Positions 20,159 to 33,091 of a stretch of DNA of 64,000 nucleotides are shown here, in pieces (position 1 is the stretch's first letter; every line of letters begins with the position of its first letter). A model generated the notes under the pieces. That model was not told the origin of the DNA and made no database searches. It saw nothing but the letters and a program-made list of their open reading frames with translations. Both the position numbers and the translations under genes were made by a program. The DNA comes from Gilliamella mensalis (lineage in GTDB: Bacteria; Pseudomonadota; Gammaproteobacteria; Enterobacterales; Orbaceae): the NCBI RefSeq assembly GCF_900103085.1, contig NZ_FMWR01000009.1:1-64000 (forward strand), given 5' to 3'.

Positions 20159-20234
20159 ATTTGTTAAAACACTATATTTAATGAATGAACTACTGATTCA
20201 TAGTAAATATCAAAATACCACCATTTAGTCGAGC

Positions 20235-21236
20235 CTAAATTTGTTTGTTTACATCAACAACAAAGCGCCCTTTTATTTGTCCAGCTATCATCTTATTTGC
20301 CACTTCGACACATTCGTTTAATGTGATTGTTCTGCCGACATAAGATAAGATTTCTTCATCCAGATGCTTCGCTAATAAATTCCAAGCTGTTACTCGTTTA
20401 TCATAACTTGCCATTACGCTATCCACACCTGCTAACGTAACTCCTCGTAAAATAAACGGTGCAACCGTTGCTGGTAAGTCCATCCCTTGAACAAGTCCAC
20501 AGCATGCCACAATGCCACCATATTGGGTCTGTGCACAAGCATTTGCTAAAGTATGCGAACCAACAGCATCCACAACAGCTGACCAATGCTCTTTTTGTAA
20601 CGGTTTACCGGATTGTTTTAATGATTGACTATCAATGATATTAACAGCGCCAAGTTTTCGTAAATAATAAGCTTGGTCTATTTTACTGGTTGATGCTGTA
20701 ACTTGATAACCAAGTTTAGCCAGTAGCGCAACTGCAATTGAACCAACACCACCACTGGCGCCAGTGACTAAAACCATACCATCTTGTGGTTTTACACCAA
20801 AATCAAAAATACGCTCAACACAAAGCCCCGCAGTATAGCCAGCCGTACCAATAGTCATTGCTTGATGAGCTGTGAGCTTATCAGGTAATGGAATTAGCCA
20901 TTCAGATTTTAAATAAGCATATTGCGACAAACATCCCCAATGAGTTTCACCACAGCCCCAACCATTTAAAACAACTATATCGCCTTTTTGATAACGACCA
21001 CTAGCACATTCAAGAACCGTACCCACACCATCAATCCCCGGAACCATTGGCCATTGCCTAACAACCGGGCTTTTATTGGTTATGGCTAATGCATCTTTAT
21101 AGTTAATACTTGAATATGCCACCTGGATTAATGTATCACCTTGTTGTGATAATAATTGTTGTCTATTAATATTTTTTAGTGAACAGGTAAAACCCGTCAC
21201 TTCTTTTTTTTCCAAAAGAATGGCATTGAATAACAT
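20235..21236 (-). CDS. acuI: Acrylyl-CoA reductase / YhdH-type quinone oxidoreductase
   Basis: This 333-residue medium-chain reductase has the AcuI pattern: an N-terminal GroES-like domain (SSINYKDALAIT, then PGIDGVGTV), a Rossmann fold with VTGASGGVGSIAVALLAKLG at about 155-174, and no zinc ligands. AcuI uses NADPH to reduce acrylyl-CoA and removes this toxic electrophile. Family assignment is strong, physiological substrate less certain. It seems to be transcribed alone. Confidence 0.88.
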   Translation of the reverse strand: MLFNAILLEKKEVTGFTCSLKNINRQQLLSQQGDTLIQVAYSSINYKDALAITNKSPVVRQWPMVPGIDGVGTVLECASGRYQKGDIVVLNGWGCGETHWGCLSQYAYLKSEWLIPLPDKLTAHQAMTIGTAGYTAGLCVERIFDFGVKPQDGMVLVTGASGGVGSIAVALLAKLGYQVTASTSKIDQAYYLRKLGAVNIIDSQSLKQSGKPLQKEHWSAVVDAVGSHTLANACAQTQYGGIVACCGLVQGMDLPATVAPFILRGVTLAGVDSVMASYDKRVTAWNLLAKHLDEEILSYVGRTITLNECVEVANKMIAGQIKGRFVVDVNKQI

Positions 21237-21408
21237 AATGTCTCCTTATGGCTTAAGGCACCCAAGTAAAGTAAGTAATCCCCTTAAACACAAGTTTCCA
21301 ATATTAAATAGTCATTCCATAAAAAGCAACGGAATATGTTATATACGATAAGGTCATAATATATTATTAAAAAATAGAAAGGACTAGTCATCCATAAATT
21401 ATTCAATA

Positions 21409-21447
21409 AAACTGAGCAGATAATCATAAAAATCACATGCTCAGTTT
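21409..21447 (-). terminator. Terminator-like hairpin after sstT
   Basis: AAACTGAGCA (21409-21418) and TGCTCAGTTT (21438-21447) form a 10-bp stem with a 19-base loop. On the minus strand it is followed by TTATTG, a weak T-run. It lies 70 bases after the sstT stop. Confidence 0.6.
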
Positions 21448-21514
21448 ACAAAAAAATGGCCAATCAAATCGATTGAATATTCAAATAACGTTACTGTACA
21501 CTTTCATCGTAAAT

Positions 21515-22771
21515 TTAAGCTTTATTGATTGTCTTTTGTTTTTCTTGGGCTGCCGATGAAACAGCACCAATAAACACAACATCACTTGACGAGTTTAATG
21601 CGGTTTCAACTGAGTCTTGAATCACGCCGATAGCAATTCCAATGCCAATGACTTTAGCTGAAATTTCGTTAGGAATGCCAAACATACTACATGCGACAGG
21701 AATAAGCAGTAAAGATCCTCCCGCAATTCCCGATGCACCACAAGCACACACCGAAGTAACGATACAAAGTAATACCGCAGAATAGATATCAACATGAATA
21801 CCAGCACTAGCTGGCATTGAATTAACTGTTGCTAAAGTTAACACCGTTATAGTAACAGCAGCCCCCGACATATTAATTGCTGCGCCTAATGGTACCGCAA
21901 CAGAATAAGTATCCTCATCCATGTTATATTTTTTACAAACCTCCATATTAACGGGAATATTGGCTGCAGAGCTACGTGTAAAGAAAGCAGGTATAGCACT
22001 TTCTTTTAAAGAGGTAAGTACAAGTGGGTAAGGATTTTTTCGCATAACTAAATAAGCAAGCAATGGATTGATAACTAATGCAACAATTAACATACAAGAA
22101 ACTAATACAACCAATAAATGTGCATATTTCAGTAATTCACCAAAACCAGTCTCTGCCAACGTCGAAGCGACAAGTCCAAATACACCAAAAGGGGCAAATC
22201 GGATAATAATTCTTACAATAAATGAGATTGCATAAGACAGATCATTCATCATTGTTTTAGTGCTTTCACTAGCATGCCTTAGCGCTAAACCAATACCAAC
22301 ACCCCAAACAATAAGACCTATATAATTCGCATTTATCAGTGCATTGACAGGATTGTCGATCATTTTTCCGAGTAAGGTTTTTAATACTGCGGTAATACCA
22401 TTTGGCGGAGTAAGTTCAAGATTATTTAAGGTATCACCAAATGAAATTTGCGATGGAAACAAAAAACTGACAATGGTTGCCAATAATGCAGCTAACATCA
22501 TGCCAACAAGATAAAGGGAAATTAACGGCCGCATATTAGCTTGCTTACCATGTTGATGATTTGAAATCGAAGCAATCACTAAGATAAGTACAAGTATAGG
22601 AGCTACTGATTTCAAAGCATTGATAAATAGCCCACCCAATAATGACATGCTTAGCGCAGCATCTTTAGATACAGCAGCAAGAATAATGCCAAATATTAAG
22701 CCCAATAAAATCTGCGGTATCAACCCTACTTTCAAGTAAAAACGAACCAACGGATTAGATGAGTGTGTCAT
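21515..22771 (-). CDS. sstT: Serine/threonine:sodium symporter SstT
   Basis: The 418-residue inner-membrane carrier belongs to the dicarboxylate/amino acid:cation symporter family and imports serine and threonine with sodium. The SstT-type core includes [16 protein letters not shown], followed by [19 protein letters not shown] and [14 protein letters not shown]. About eight membrane segments plus re-entrant loops are expected. In an organism with a full ilv operon, imported threonine could feed IlvA. Confidence 0.94.
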   Translation of the reverse strand: MTHSSNPLVRFYLKVGLIPQILLGLIFGIILAAVSKDAALSMSLLGGLFINALKSVAPILVLILVIASISNHQHGKQANMRPLISLYLVGMMLAALLATIVSFLFPSQISFGDTLNNLELTPPNGITAVLKTLLGKMIDNPVNALINANYIGLIVWGVGIGLALRHASESTKTMMNDLSYAISFIVRIIIRFAPFGVFGLVASTLAETGFGELLKYAHLLVVLVSCMLIVALVINPLLAYLVMRKNPYPLVLTSLKESAIPAFFTRSSAANIPVNMEVCKKYNMDEDTYSVAVPLGAAINMSGAAVTITVLTLATVNSMPASAGIHVDIYSAVLLCIVTSVCACGASGIAGGSLLLIPVACSMFGIPNEISAKVIGIGIAIGVIQDSVETALNSSSDVVFIGAVSSAAQEKQKTINKA

Positions 22772-23416
22772 GGTATTTTCCTGTTTATTAAAGATAAGAT
22801 TAGAACATTAACATAATTAAGCATTAAATTTATATAAAAAAATCATAATAATAATCTTTTTTTATATATTACTTTAATTAATCACTAAGTTTAATTATTA
22901 ATTTTAAAACGTATAACGAAATAGTAGTATTCTTTCACATGATAAAAGGCGGATATTGTTTGTTAAATTCAATAGAAGACAAATAGTTTAACGAAGAATG
23001 TAACTTGTTTGTGATTGCAACGATAAAACAGCAAAGTTTTATTGTTATACTTTGATAGTTATAAAAAAATAAGTTTTAGTAGTTTTAAATGTGACTTTTG
23101 CAACCTCATGAGCCTAAGAACAGTCTTTATTGTCTTAATGAATAATTAATATTAAATATGGATAGGCTACATTAACTCATACAACTTTTTTAAGGAACTT
23201 GTTGCAAAATAATTTGAGCTATAAAAAATGCGCTAATCAAAATAGCGCATTTTAGGTTTCACTAATCCATATCTACGTGATTATAAAAATAATCCACTCA
23301 ACTGTTTTGTTAACAAAATATATTTATATTTATATTTCTGCATAACCAAAACGAATCTTAAAGAAGAATTTTTTGTATTAGTTTATTACTCTATTTATAT
23401 CCTTTAAACATATTTT
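22772..23416. other. Intergenic region between sstT and acrB
   Basis: About 640 AT-rich bases hold the sstT promoter area and the acrB terminator at 23225-23253. I see no open frame with a ribosome site and no tRNA-like structure. Confidence 0.6.
23225..23253 (-). terminator. Terminator downstream of acrB
   Basis: AAAATGCGCTA (23225-23235) pairs with TAGCGCATTTT (23243-23253) over an 11-bp stem and 7-base loop. Read on the minus strand it is followed by TTTTTTAT. It lies about 165 bases past acrB, so the mRNA has a long 3' untranslated tail. Confidence 0.8.
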
Positions 23417-26400
23417 TTACTTTGTAAAAACAGGTTTGTTTTTATGCTTAGTAAATAATTTTGTTATAAATAAAAAGAATAATGGAACATAAAATATTGT
23501 TAAAAATGTAGCGGTTAGCATACCTCCTACGACACCTGTACCAACAGCATTTTGGCTTGCAGAACCTGCGCCAGTATTTAATGCTAATGGTAATACACCA
23601 AGAATAAAGGCAAATGAAGTCATTAAAATTGGACGCAAACGCAAACGACAAGCTTCAAGTGTTGCATCAACCAATGATTTACCTTCTTTTTCAAGCGCAT
23701 CTTTGGCAAATTCCACGATCAAGATAGCATTCTTAGCTGATAGCCCCATCGTCGTTAATAGACCAACAATAAAATAGATATCATTATCAAGTTCTCTAAA
23801 CATAGTTGCATAAACGGTTCCTAAGATACCAAGTGGAATAACAAATAGAATCGAAATAGGTACTGTCCAACTTTCGTATAATGCCGCTAATGATAAAAAC
23901 ACCACAATAATTGAAATAATATATAGCGTGGTGGTTTGTGATCCTGTTTGACGTTCTTGATAAGAAATATCTGTCCAGTCAAACGAAAAACCCTTAGGTA
24001 AGTTTTTAGATAACTCTTCCATAATAGCCATTGCTTGCCCAGAACTCATGCCAGGAGCAGCCGATCCACTAATACCCATTGCCGCTACACCATCATAACG
24101 AACCAATGATGGTGAACCGTAACTTTTTGAAGTTGTGGCAAAAGCGTCATAAGGTACCATTTGTCCATTTTTATTTTTGACATGCCAATAACTAAAATCA
24201 TCAGGTAACATACGGTAAGGTGCATCAGATTGCAGATATACTTTTTTAACTCGGTTATTATAAACAAAGTCATCAATATAAGCAGAACCTAATGCTGTGG
24301 ATAATACGGTATTAACGCTACTGACTGACACACCAAGTGCCTGCGCTGTTTCAAAATCAACATTAATTTTGTACTGTGGAACATCTAGCATACTGCCAGG
24401 GCGAACTTGCTGTAGATATGGATGCTGTGATGCTTGACCAAATAATTGGAAAAATGCACCAACTAAAGCATCATGCCCTTGCCCTGCTGTATCTTTAAGC
24501 ATATAAGAGAAGCCATTAGCCATACCTAAAGATGGTACCGCAGGTAAATTAACAATAATAACTCGACCATCGGTGATAGTAGATGCAAATCCCCAACCAC
24601 TAGCCACTAAAGCGTCAATTTGTTGATCATCTCGTTTACGTTCATCCCAATTTTTTAAGCGGACAAAGCCTAGTCCCATATTTTGTCCACGACCTACCAT
24701 ACTAAATCCAGCAACAGTAAATATTTCTTCAACTGAATCAGCTTTTTGTTCGGTATAAAAGCGAGATGTCTTATTTAATACTGACATTGTTTGTTCTAGT
24801 GTCGAACCTGGTGGCAATTCAACCATAACTAAAAGAACTCCCTGATCTTCGTCTGGAAGAAATCCTGTAGGTAAGCGGTTAAAGCCGAATAACAATCCAA
24901 CTAGAATTAGAGCATAACAAATAAAAGCAATTACGGGCTTACGAATAACCTTAATAACACCTTTTTCATAAGAACGTAAACTATTGCCATAAAAATTGTT
25001 AAACCATATAAAAAAGCGTTTCGTACCAATTGAGCACCAACTAAATGGCGGTATTGACTGTAGTTTTTCACCGAATGAGGTTTTTTTAATTTTACTTTTA
25101 GATGGGGCTTTTAAAATCTGTACACAAAGAGCTGGAGTTAACACTATAGCCATCAATACAGATAATCCCATCGCAGTGACAATGGTAATTGAGAATTGAC
25201 GATATATTCCACCTGCGGCACCACCATAAAATGCCATTGGCACGAATACAGCAGATAATACAACAGCAATCCCTACCAATGCTGAGGTGATTTGTTCCAT
25301 CGATTTAACAGTAGCATCATAAGGAGATAAGCCTTCTTCATGCATAATACGCTCAACGTTTTCAATAACAACTATCGCATCATCCACCAATAATCCAATA
25401 GCCAGTACCATCGCAAACATTGATAAAGTGTTGATAGTAAATCCGCAAATATATAAAATCGCAAAGGTACCTAACAACACTACAGGCACAGTAATGGTAG
25501 GAATAAGTGTTGAACGTAAATTTTGTAAAAACACATACATCACTATAACAACCAAAATGATTGCTTCAACTAGTGTATGAATTACATTACTAATCGATAA
25601 CTTAACAAATGGTGTAGTATCGTATGGAAAAGCATATTTAATATCTTCAGGGAAGATTTTAGATAACTCTTCTAGCTTTTTATCCACCTTGTCTGACGTA
25701 TCTAATTGGTTTGCACCTGTCGCTAGATATATCCCTAGACCGGCTGATGCATTACCGTTATAACGCGAAATAAAGTTATAATCAGATGCACCAATTTCAA
25801 CTGTTGCTACATCTTTTAATAAAATGTTAGAGCCATCAATATTGACTCGAACAAGAATATTTTGGAATTGTTCAGGCGTCTTTAAACGCGATTGTGCAGT
25901 AATTGTTGCATTAAGTTCTTGTCCATCTGTTGCTGGTAAAGCACCCAATTGCCCTGCGGTTACTTGGGCATTTTGCGCTTGAATAGCCGCTATAATTTCT
26001 TCAATGGATAAATTAAAGTAGGTCAATTTATTGGGATCAAGCCAAATACGCATAGCATATTCAGAACCAAATAATTGTGTATCACCAACACCCTGCACAC
26101 GTCGAATTTGATCTTGCACAGTAGAATAGACAAAATCAGCAATATCAGCCTGTGTTTTTTCGGGATTAGTTGAATAAAAACCTACAACTTTCAAAAAGTT
26201 ATTGTTATTTTTTGCGACCGATACACCATTTTTTTGAACACTTTCAGGTAAACGAGACTTAATACTTTCTACTTTATTCAATACTTGTACTTGTGCAAAG
26301 TCAGGATTCGTTCCTGGCGAAAAAGTTAACGTTGTTTGAACAACACCTTGCGCACTACTGGTTGATTTCATATAAAGCAGATTATCTAAACCTGTCAAAT

Positions 26401-26602
26401 TCTGTTCAATTAACTGAGTAACTGTATTTTCAATGGTCTGCGCATCAGCACCTGGATAAACAGCTGACACAGTAACCGCGGGAGGAGCTATATCTGGATA
26501 CTGTTCAACAGCTAATAGCTTGATACATAAAGCACCACCTAGCATCATCATAATGGCAATTACCCATGCAAAAACAGGTCTATCAATAAAAAACTTAGCC
26601 AT
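23417..26602 (-). CDS. acrB: RND multidrug efflux transporter, AcrB type
   Basis: The 1061-residue inner-membrane pump expels drugs, bile salts and other amphiphiles by proton antiport. It begins MAKFFIDRPVFAWVIAIMMM like hydrophobe-amphiphile efflux RNDs, and the proton-relay Asp407-Asp408 (IGLLVDDAIVVIENVERI) has the same numbering as E. coli AcrB. The trimer-forming loop region reads NAQVTAGQLGALPA at about 211-224. A cytoplasmic insertion around residues 500-540 (KSKIKKTSFGEKLQ) is slightly longer than in E. coli. It lies 19 bases downstream of acrA. No tolC or acrR is nearby. Confidence 0.95.
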   Translation of the reverse strand: MAKFFIDRPVFAWVIAIMMMLGGALCIKLLAVEQYPDIAPPAVTVSAVYPGADAQTIENTVTQLIEQNLTGLDNLLYMKSTSSAQGVVQTTLTFSPGTNPDFAQVQVLNKVESIKSRLPESVQKNGVSVAKNNNNFLKVVGFYSTNPEKTQADIADFVYSTVQDQIRRVQGVGDTQLFGSEYAMRIWLDPNKLTYFNLSIEEIIAAIQAQNAQVTAGQLGALPATDGQELNATITAQSRLKTPEQFQNILVRVNIDGSNILLKDVATVEIGASDYNFISRYNGNASAGLGIYLATGANQLDTSDKVDKKLEELSKIFPEDIKYAFPYDTTPFVKLSISNVIHTLVEAIILVVIVMYVFLQNLRSTLIPTITVPVVLLGTFAILYICGFTINTLSMFAMVLAIGLLVDDAIVVIENVERIMHEEGLSPYDATVKSMEQITSALVGIAVVLSAVFVPMAFYGGAAGGIYRQFSITIVTAMGLSVLMAIVLTPALCVQILKAPSKSKIKKTSFGEKLQSIPPFSWCSIGTKRFFIWFNNFYGNSLRSYEKGVIKVIRKPVIAFICYALILVGLLFGFNRLPTGFLPDEDQGVLLVMVELPPGSTLEQTMSVLNKTSRFYTEQKADSVEEIFTVAGFSMVGRGQNMGLGFVRLKNWDERKRDDQQIDALVASGWGFASTITDGRVIIVNLPAVPSLGMANGFSYMLKDTAGQGHDALVGAFFQLFGQASQHPYLQQVRPGSMLDVPQYKINVDFETAQALGVSVSSVNTVLSTALGSAYIDDFVYNNRVKKVYLQSDAPYRMLPDDFSYWHVKNKNGQMVPYDAFATTSKSYGSPSLVRYDGVAAMGISGSAAPGMSSGQAMAIMEELSKNLPKGFSFDWTDISYQERQTGSQTTTLYIISIIVVFLSLAALYESWTVPISILFVIPLGILGTVYATMFRELDNDIYFIVGLLTTMGLSAKNAILIVEFAKDALEKEGKSLVDATLEACRLRLRPILMTSFAFILGVLPLALNTGAGSASQNAVGTGVVGGMLTATFLTIFYVPLFFLFITKLFTKHKNKPVFTK

Positions 26603-26621
26603 AATTAAATCTACCCCTGTT

Positions 26622-27818
26622 TTATTTCATATTGTTTTTGATGATACTATCTAACTGGTCTTGTGATAAAGTAGCTGGTTCTCCAACCATTTTTCCTTTC
26701 ATTGGTTGTCCCATTTCGACCGCGGTTAAATTAAGTAATCCAGTAGTAATAACTTGTTCTCCAATGTCAATTCCTTTTATTACTACCCAATAACCACTAA
26801 TCCCCGTATAAATTTCGATACCTTGACGATATTCAATCGTATTGTCTGGTTTTAAAATTTTGGCAGTATATTGACCTTTAGCATTGCTAGTAATACTTTG
26901 TTGAGGTACAAGTATGGCATTTTTAATATAGCCTAGTGTCATCTGAGGCTTAACAAACATACCTGGTAGAATTTTTCCTTCAGTATTGGCAAACTGAGAT
27001 CGTAACGTTACTGTACCAGTCGTTTCATTAACCGTCATATCTGAAAATTTGATATTACCAGGCAAAGCATATTTTGAACCATCGTTAAAAAACAGTTCGA
27101 CATTATTACCTTTAGCTGGTTCATAAATAACGTTTTCATCTTGAAGGAATTTATTATAACGCGTTGCAGCTTCAGTCATATCAACATAGATAGGATCAAG
27201 TTGTTGCACTAATGCTAATGGAGAAGGTTGACCGGCTGAAACTAAGGCTCCTTCCGTAACACTTGATTTACCAATATAACCATCAATCGGAGAGTACACT
27301 TTCGTATAATCTAAATTCACTTTAGCAGTATGCTCTGCCGCCTGAGCAACTAATACAGCAGCTTGAGCTTGTTTGGCATCAGCTGCTGCTTTATCATAAT
27401 CTTGTTGGCTGATTGATTTGGTATTTAGTAGACCCGCATAACGTTTTAAAGTAAGTTGTGCAATATTTGCATTTGCTTTTGCACTAGCAACACTTGCCAC
27501 AGCACTATCATAATTAGCTTGATAAATAGCTGGATCAATTTGATAAAGCGACTGTCCCGCTTTAACATTTGAACTTTCATCAAATTCTCGTTTTAATATA
27601 ATACCACTAACTTGAGGCCTAATTTCAGCAATTTGAGATGCAACAACACGACCAGGTAAACTAATTTTTAATGTGTAGTTTAATGGCTCAACTTTAAATA
27701 CAGTTACTTGGGGTATTTGATCATCATCGCCCTGTAACTCGCTATTATCACAACTTGTTAATAAAAGCAGGCCAATTGCCACAGGTATGGTTAATAATAG
27801 TTTGTTAAATCTCATCAT
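26622..27818 (-). CDS. acrA: RND efflux periplasmic adaptor, AcrA type
   Basis: AcrA is the lipid-anchored membrane-fusion protein that links AcrB to an outer-membrane channel. The 398-residue sequence has lipobox LTSC, followed by DNSELQ. The biotinyl-lipoyl halves flank a helical hairpin (about 100-175), with DPAIYQANYDSAVASVASAK and a SVTEGALVSAGQPSPL strand. The start at ATG 27818 has GAGG seven bases upstream; a TTG at 27821 and an ATG at 27815 are alternatives. Divergent from zipA; the roughly 400-base space between them holds both promoters, but I see no acrR. Confidence 0.94.
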   Translation of the reverse strand: MMRFNKLLLTIPVAIGLLLLTSCDNSELQGDDDQIPQVTVFKVEPLNYTLKISLPGRVVASQIAEIRPQVSGIILKREFDESSNVKAGQSLYQIDPAIYQANYDSAVASVASAKANANIAQLTLKRYAGLLNTKSISQQDYDKAAADAKQAQAAVLVAQAAEHTAKVNLDYTKVYSPIDGYIGKSSVTEGALVSAGQPSPLALVQQLDPIYVDMTEAATRYNKFLQDENVIYEPAKGNNVELFFNDGSKYALPGNIKFSDMTVNETTGTVTLRSQFANTEGKILPGMFVKPQMTLGYIKNAILVPQQSITSNAKGQYTAKILKPDNTIEYRQGIEIYTGISGYWVVIKGIDIGEQVITTGLLNLTAVEMGQPMKGKMVGEPATLSQDQLDSIIKNNMK

Positions 27819-28225
27819 CAAAATGCCTCAGTAAACTTAATAATTATTTTTTAAATAACAATGAATTCAATTTAGAAGTAACGGATGATTTTACAAAAAA
27901 TATGCATAAATTGTAAGTATCTTTACAGGTTAATAGCACAGAGTTCTAAAAAATGGCTAACTAAGGTATGACTTTAAAAAAGTTTTATTGATAATTATGA
28001 TTCTTGCTACAAATAAAGTAATATAGATTAATTGATTTTTTGTGCTATAAAGTATCTTAAATAAAATGTTATACTACGAATATCAAATACGGTTGCTTTA
28101 ATGAAGATTACTTCACATTGCTAAGAAAAAGTAAAAAATTTACATTGCAGTACTCCGTAATCATTTTTATAAAATATGATTGAATAATTTAAGTCTATAT
28201 TTAATTTAATACAGAGATGGTTATT

Positions 28226-29155
28226 ATGGATAATTTACGTATTGTTCTAATTGTTGTTGCATCCTTGGTCATTATTGCATTGGTCATTCATGGTTTTTGG
28301 ATCAATAAAAAAGAACGTTCTTCACTTTTTAGTTCAAATAAAAAAGAAAATTTTGGACAAAATATTAAACGGCATCAAAACTTTTCTATAAATGGATTAA
28401 AAGAAGACGACGATAATGATGATGATGTTATTTTGCTAAGACCCCAAAAAACAAAAAATAGTGCCACCCTTGAAAAAAGAAGTACAATTATTAATGATGC
28501 CGTAGAAGAGCAAGAAAACAGACCTCAACAAGAAGATCTGTTTATTGATAACGATGATGAACAAAAAATTAATTTTGATAAGGTAAAAGAACCTATCATC
28601 AATGTTGAACATAATCATTTTGAAGACGAAAAACAACTTGACTTAATCCAAACAACTCAAGAAAAAACCGTTAATGCTAATAACGAAATTAACCATAACG
28701 AAAAACCTAAAAAACTAAATATTGACGATGAAAAATCAACAACCGAAATTATTGTATTAAATATCACAGGTCTTAACGGAAAATTACTTCAAGGTGATGT
28801 TTTACTTGCTAGCATTATGCAATCAGGCTTTCAGTTTGGAGATATGCGGATTTTCCACCGTCATATGGATCCTGCTGGTAATGGTCCAATATTATTTAGT
28901 TTAGCCAATATGGTCACACCGGGGTATTTAGATCCTGAAACAATGCATGAACTTACCACTCCTGGCGTGTCTATTTTTATGGTTGCACCGACTGAAGGTA
29001 ACAACCAACAAAATTTCAAATTAATGTTACAAACAGCACAACGCATAGCTGATGATGTCGACGGTGTAGTATTAGATGACGAACATCACATGCTAACACC
29101 ACAAAAAATCGACAGCTATAAAAATCGTATTAAAAAAGCCTGTAACGAAATTTAA
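28226..29155 (+). CDS. zipA: Cell division protein ZipA
   Basis: ZipA anchors FtsZ to the inner membrane at the division site. It has an N-terminal membrane helix ([20 protein letters not shown]), a charged sequence beginning NKKERSSLF, a long acidic disordered linker (about 45-180, rich in Asp/Glu/Asn), and the C-terminal FtsZ-binding domain (from [16 protein letters not shown] to the end). The second ATG (28226) has AGAG ten bases upstream, so I prefer it over 28217. The neighbour ligA follows 182 bases downstream, an order shared with E. coli. Confidence 0.92.
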   Translation: MDNLRIVLIVVASLVIIALVIHGFWINKKERSSLFSSNKKENFGQNIKRHQNFSINGLKEDDDNDDDVILLRPQKTKNSATLEKRSTIINDAVEEQENRPQQEDLFIDNDDEQKINFDKVKEPIINVEHNHFEDEKQLDLIQTTQEKTVNANNEINHNEKPKKLNIDDEKSTTEIIVLNITGLNGKLLQGDVLLASIMQSGFQFGDMRIFHRHMDPAGNGPILFSLANMVTPGYLDPETMHELTTPGVSIFMVAPTEGNNQQNFKLMLQTAQRIADDVDGVVLDDEHHMLTPQKIDSYKNRIKKACNEI

Positions 29156-29325
29156 TCGTAACATTTTCAACGAATCTTTAACAAAATCCCACCAACTTAG
29201 CTTGGTGGAGACAAATAGATATTGCTATAACCTATGTATTTAAATCATTTAATTTAGCTATGTACTATTCGCAGTTAAATTAATGAAATTGTAATAATAT
29301 TCCCAAAACCTACGTTTTAATTTAA

Positions 29326-31422
<2,097 letters not shown>

Positions 31423-31482
31423 AGCCATTGGTACTTATTAGCAGATTGATTAAAATAACAAGTAAAAAACAAGGAGGACATT

Positions 31483-32001
31483 ATGCCTTTATTAGATAGT
31501 TTTAAAGTTGATCATACCAAAATGAAAGCACCTTTTGTGCGAATTGCCAAAACAATGGCAACCCCAAAAGGTGATGATATTACGGTGTTTGATCTACGCT
31601 TTACCATTCCCAACAAAAACAATCTGCCAGAAAAAGGGATTCATACTTTAGAGCATTTATTTGCAGGATTTATGCGCGATCATCTCAACAGTGATAAAGT
31701 TGAAATTATCGATATTTCACCAATGGGATGCCGCACAGGTTTTTATATGAGCTTAATAGGTAAACCCGACGAAGGATTAGTTGTTGATGCATGGCTCAAA
31801 TCAATGCATGATGTCTTAAATGTTAAATCGCAAAATCAGATTCCAGAGTTAAATGAATATCAATGCGGTACGTATAAAATGCATTCATTAGATGAGGCCA
31901 AAGCCATCGCTGAACAAATTATAAAATCCGGTATAGGCGTATGCCATAATAACGAAATCGCGTTGTCTGATGAACAGCTTGCCCAAATTAGTAATCACTA
32001 G
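31483..32001 (+). CDS. luxS: S-ribosylhomocysteine lyase LuxS (AI-2 synthesis)
   Basis: LuxS cleaves S-ribosylhomocysteine to homocysteine and DPD, the precursor of autoinducer 2. Iron/zinc ligands are His54 and His58 (HTLEH) and Cys128 (QCGT); the catalytic Cys is in [10 protein letters not shown] (about 83). The 172-residue length is typical. A strong AAGGAGG precedes the ATG by six bases. A small tautomerase gene follows within 10 bases and is probably co-transcribed. Confidence 0.97.
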   Translation: MPLLDSFKVDHTKMKAPFVRIAKTMATPKGDDITVFDLRFTIPNKNNLPEKGIHTLEHLFAGFMRDHLNSDKVEIIDISPMGCRTGFYMSLIGKPDEGLVVDAWLKSMHDVLNVKSQNQIPELNEYQCGTYKMHSLDEAKAIAEQIIKSGIGVCHNNEIALSDEQLAQISNH

Positions 32002-32010
32002 GAGATATTT

Positions 32011-32199
32011 ATGCCAAATGTTGTTATCGACTTTTTAGAAGGTCGTACTATAGAACAAAAAAGGGAAATGGCAAAACGTGTGACTGATGCAATTGCCGAA
32101 ACCCTTAACTGCAAACCAGAAGCTGTCCAAATCATCATGCACGAAATATCTAAAGAGCAGATTGCTAATGGTGGCGTGTTACGCAGTGATAAAGATTAA
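32011..32199 (+). CDS. 4-oxalocrotonate tautomerase-family protein
   Basis: After removal of Met, this 61-residue protein exposes Pro1, the catalytic base of tautomerases (PNVVIDFLEGRTIEQKREMA). It also has an Arg near position 11 and a second Arg/Lys cluster at about 38-40. Such enzymes form hexamers and interconvert keto-enol forms of unsaturated acids; the substrate here is unknown. Close spacing to luxS suggests a shared transcript. Co-location could mean a role in methionine/AI-2 metabolism, but nothing in the sequence proves it. Confidence 0.85.
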   Translation: MPNVVIDFLEGRTIEQKREMAKRVTDAIAETLNCKPEAVQIIMHEISKEQIANGGVLRSDKD

Positions 32200-32275
32200 T
32201 TTTAACATTGTCTAATAATGGGCAAAAATAACGGCATAAATAAGTTAAAAGCCCTTTTTGTCTATCAAGCCCATA

Positions 32276-32314
32276 AAAAAATCTCAAAATAGAAAATATA
32301 TTTTGAGATTTTTT
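32276..32314. terminator. Bidirectional terminator between the tautomerase gene and ribA
   Basis: AAAAAATCTCAAAAT (32276-32290) pairs with ATTTTGAGATTTTTT (32300-32314) around a 9-base loop, with A-rich and T-rich flanks. It can end both converging transcripts. Confidence 0.85.
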
Positions 32315-32378
32315 ATTCCAAAATTTTCAATAGATTAGCTAAAATTAATCACAGATAGATTATTATTCAATCAGATAA

Positions 32379-32990
32379 TTAATGTTTACAATTGCAATGA
32401 TGCAGATGAAGTAAATGCCCCATTTTATTCGCTTTTGTTTCTAAATAGTATTCATTATTTGGATTTTCGCCGACTTCCAATGGCTCTCTTTGTGCAATTT
32501 TAATGCCAGACTGTTCAAGCACTCTTATTTTTTCTGGATTATTGGTTAATAAGCGAATTTGCGACACCCCTAATAAATTCAGTATGTCTGCACATAAAGT
32601 AAAATCGCGCTCATCCGCTGCAAAACCCAATTGCTCATTAGCTTCAACCGTATCTAAACCTTGATCTTGCAATGCATAAGCTCTAATTTTATTCAGTAAA
32701 CCTATATTACGCCCTTCTTGACGATGATAAATTAAAATCCCTTTACCTTCTTTTGCTATTTGTTTTAAGGCCGCTTCTAACTGAAAGCCACAATCACAGC
32801 GTAAACTAAAAAGTGCATCACCGGTTAAGCATTCGGAATGAATCCTTGTCAGAACTGGTGTATCGCTAGATATATCGCCAAATACCAATGCTACATGATC
32901 CTTTTTTGTTGCAATTTCTTCAAATCCTACAATAGTGAAACATCCCCATGGCGTTGGTAGTTTCGCTTGTGCAACACGTTTTAATTGCAT
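32379..32990 (-). CDS. ribA: GTP cyclohydrolase II
   Basis: RibA converts GTP to the pyrimidine that starts riboflavin synthesis. Three zinc Cys appear at 54, 65 and 67 ([18 protein letters not shown]), exactly as in E. coli, and the nucleotide-binding [15 protein letters not shown] follows. The 203-residue length is slightly above E. coli's 196, with the C-terminus ending in a His/Cys-rich [11 protein letters not shown]. Divergently oriented to pgpB, as in E. coli. Confidence 0.96.
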   Translation of the reverse strand: MQLKRVAQAKLPTPWGCFTIVGFEEIATKKDHVALVFGDISSDTPVLTRIHSECLTGDALFSLRCDCGFQLEAALKQIAKEGKGILIYHRQEGRNIGLLNKIRAYALQDQGLDTVEANEQLGFAADERDFTLCADILNLLGVSQIRLLTNNPEKIRVLEQSGIKIAQREPLEVGENPNNEYYLETKANKMGHLLHLHHCNCKH

Positions 32991-33091
32991 TATTGTCTCC
33001 GTTTTAAATAAAACATAGCTAAGATTTTATAAAAATAAATCTATCTTCTATGCTAAAATATTAAGCATTTTGTACTTAATTGAGTTTATAA

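Noticed and set aside
28861-29046. Minus-strand frame inside zipA
   Set aside because: Antisense shadow of the FtsZ-binding domain.
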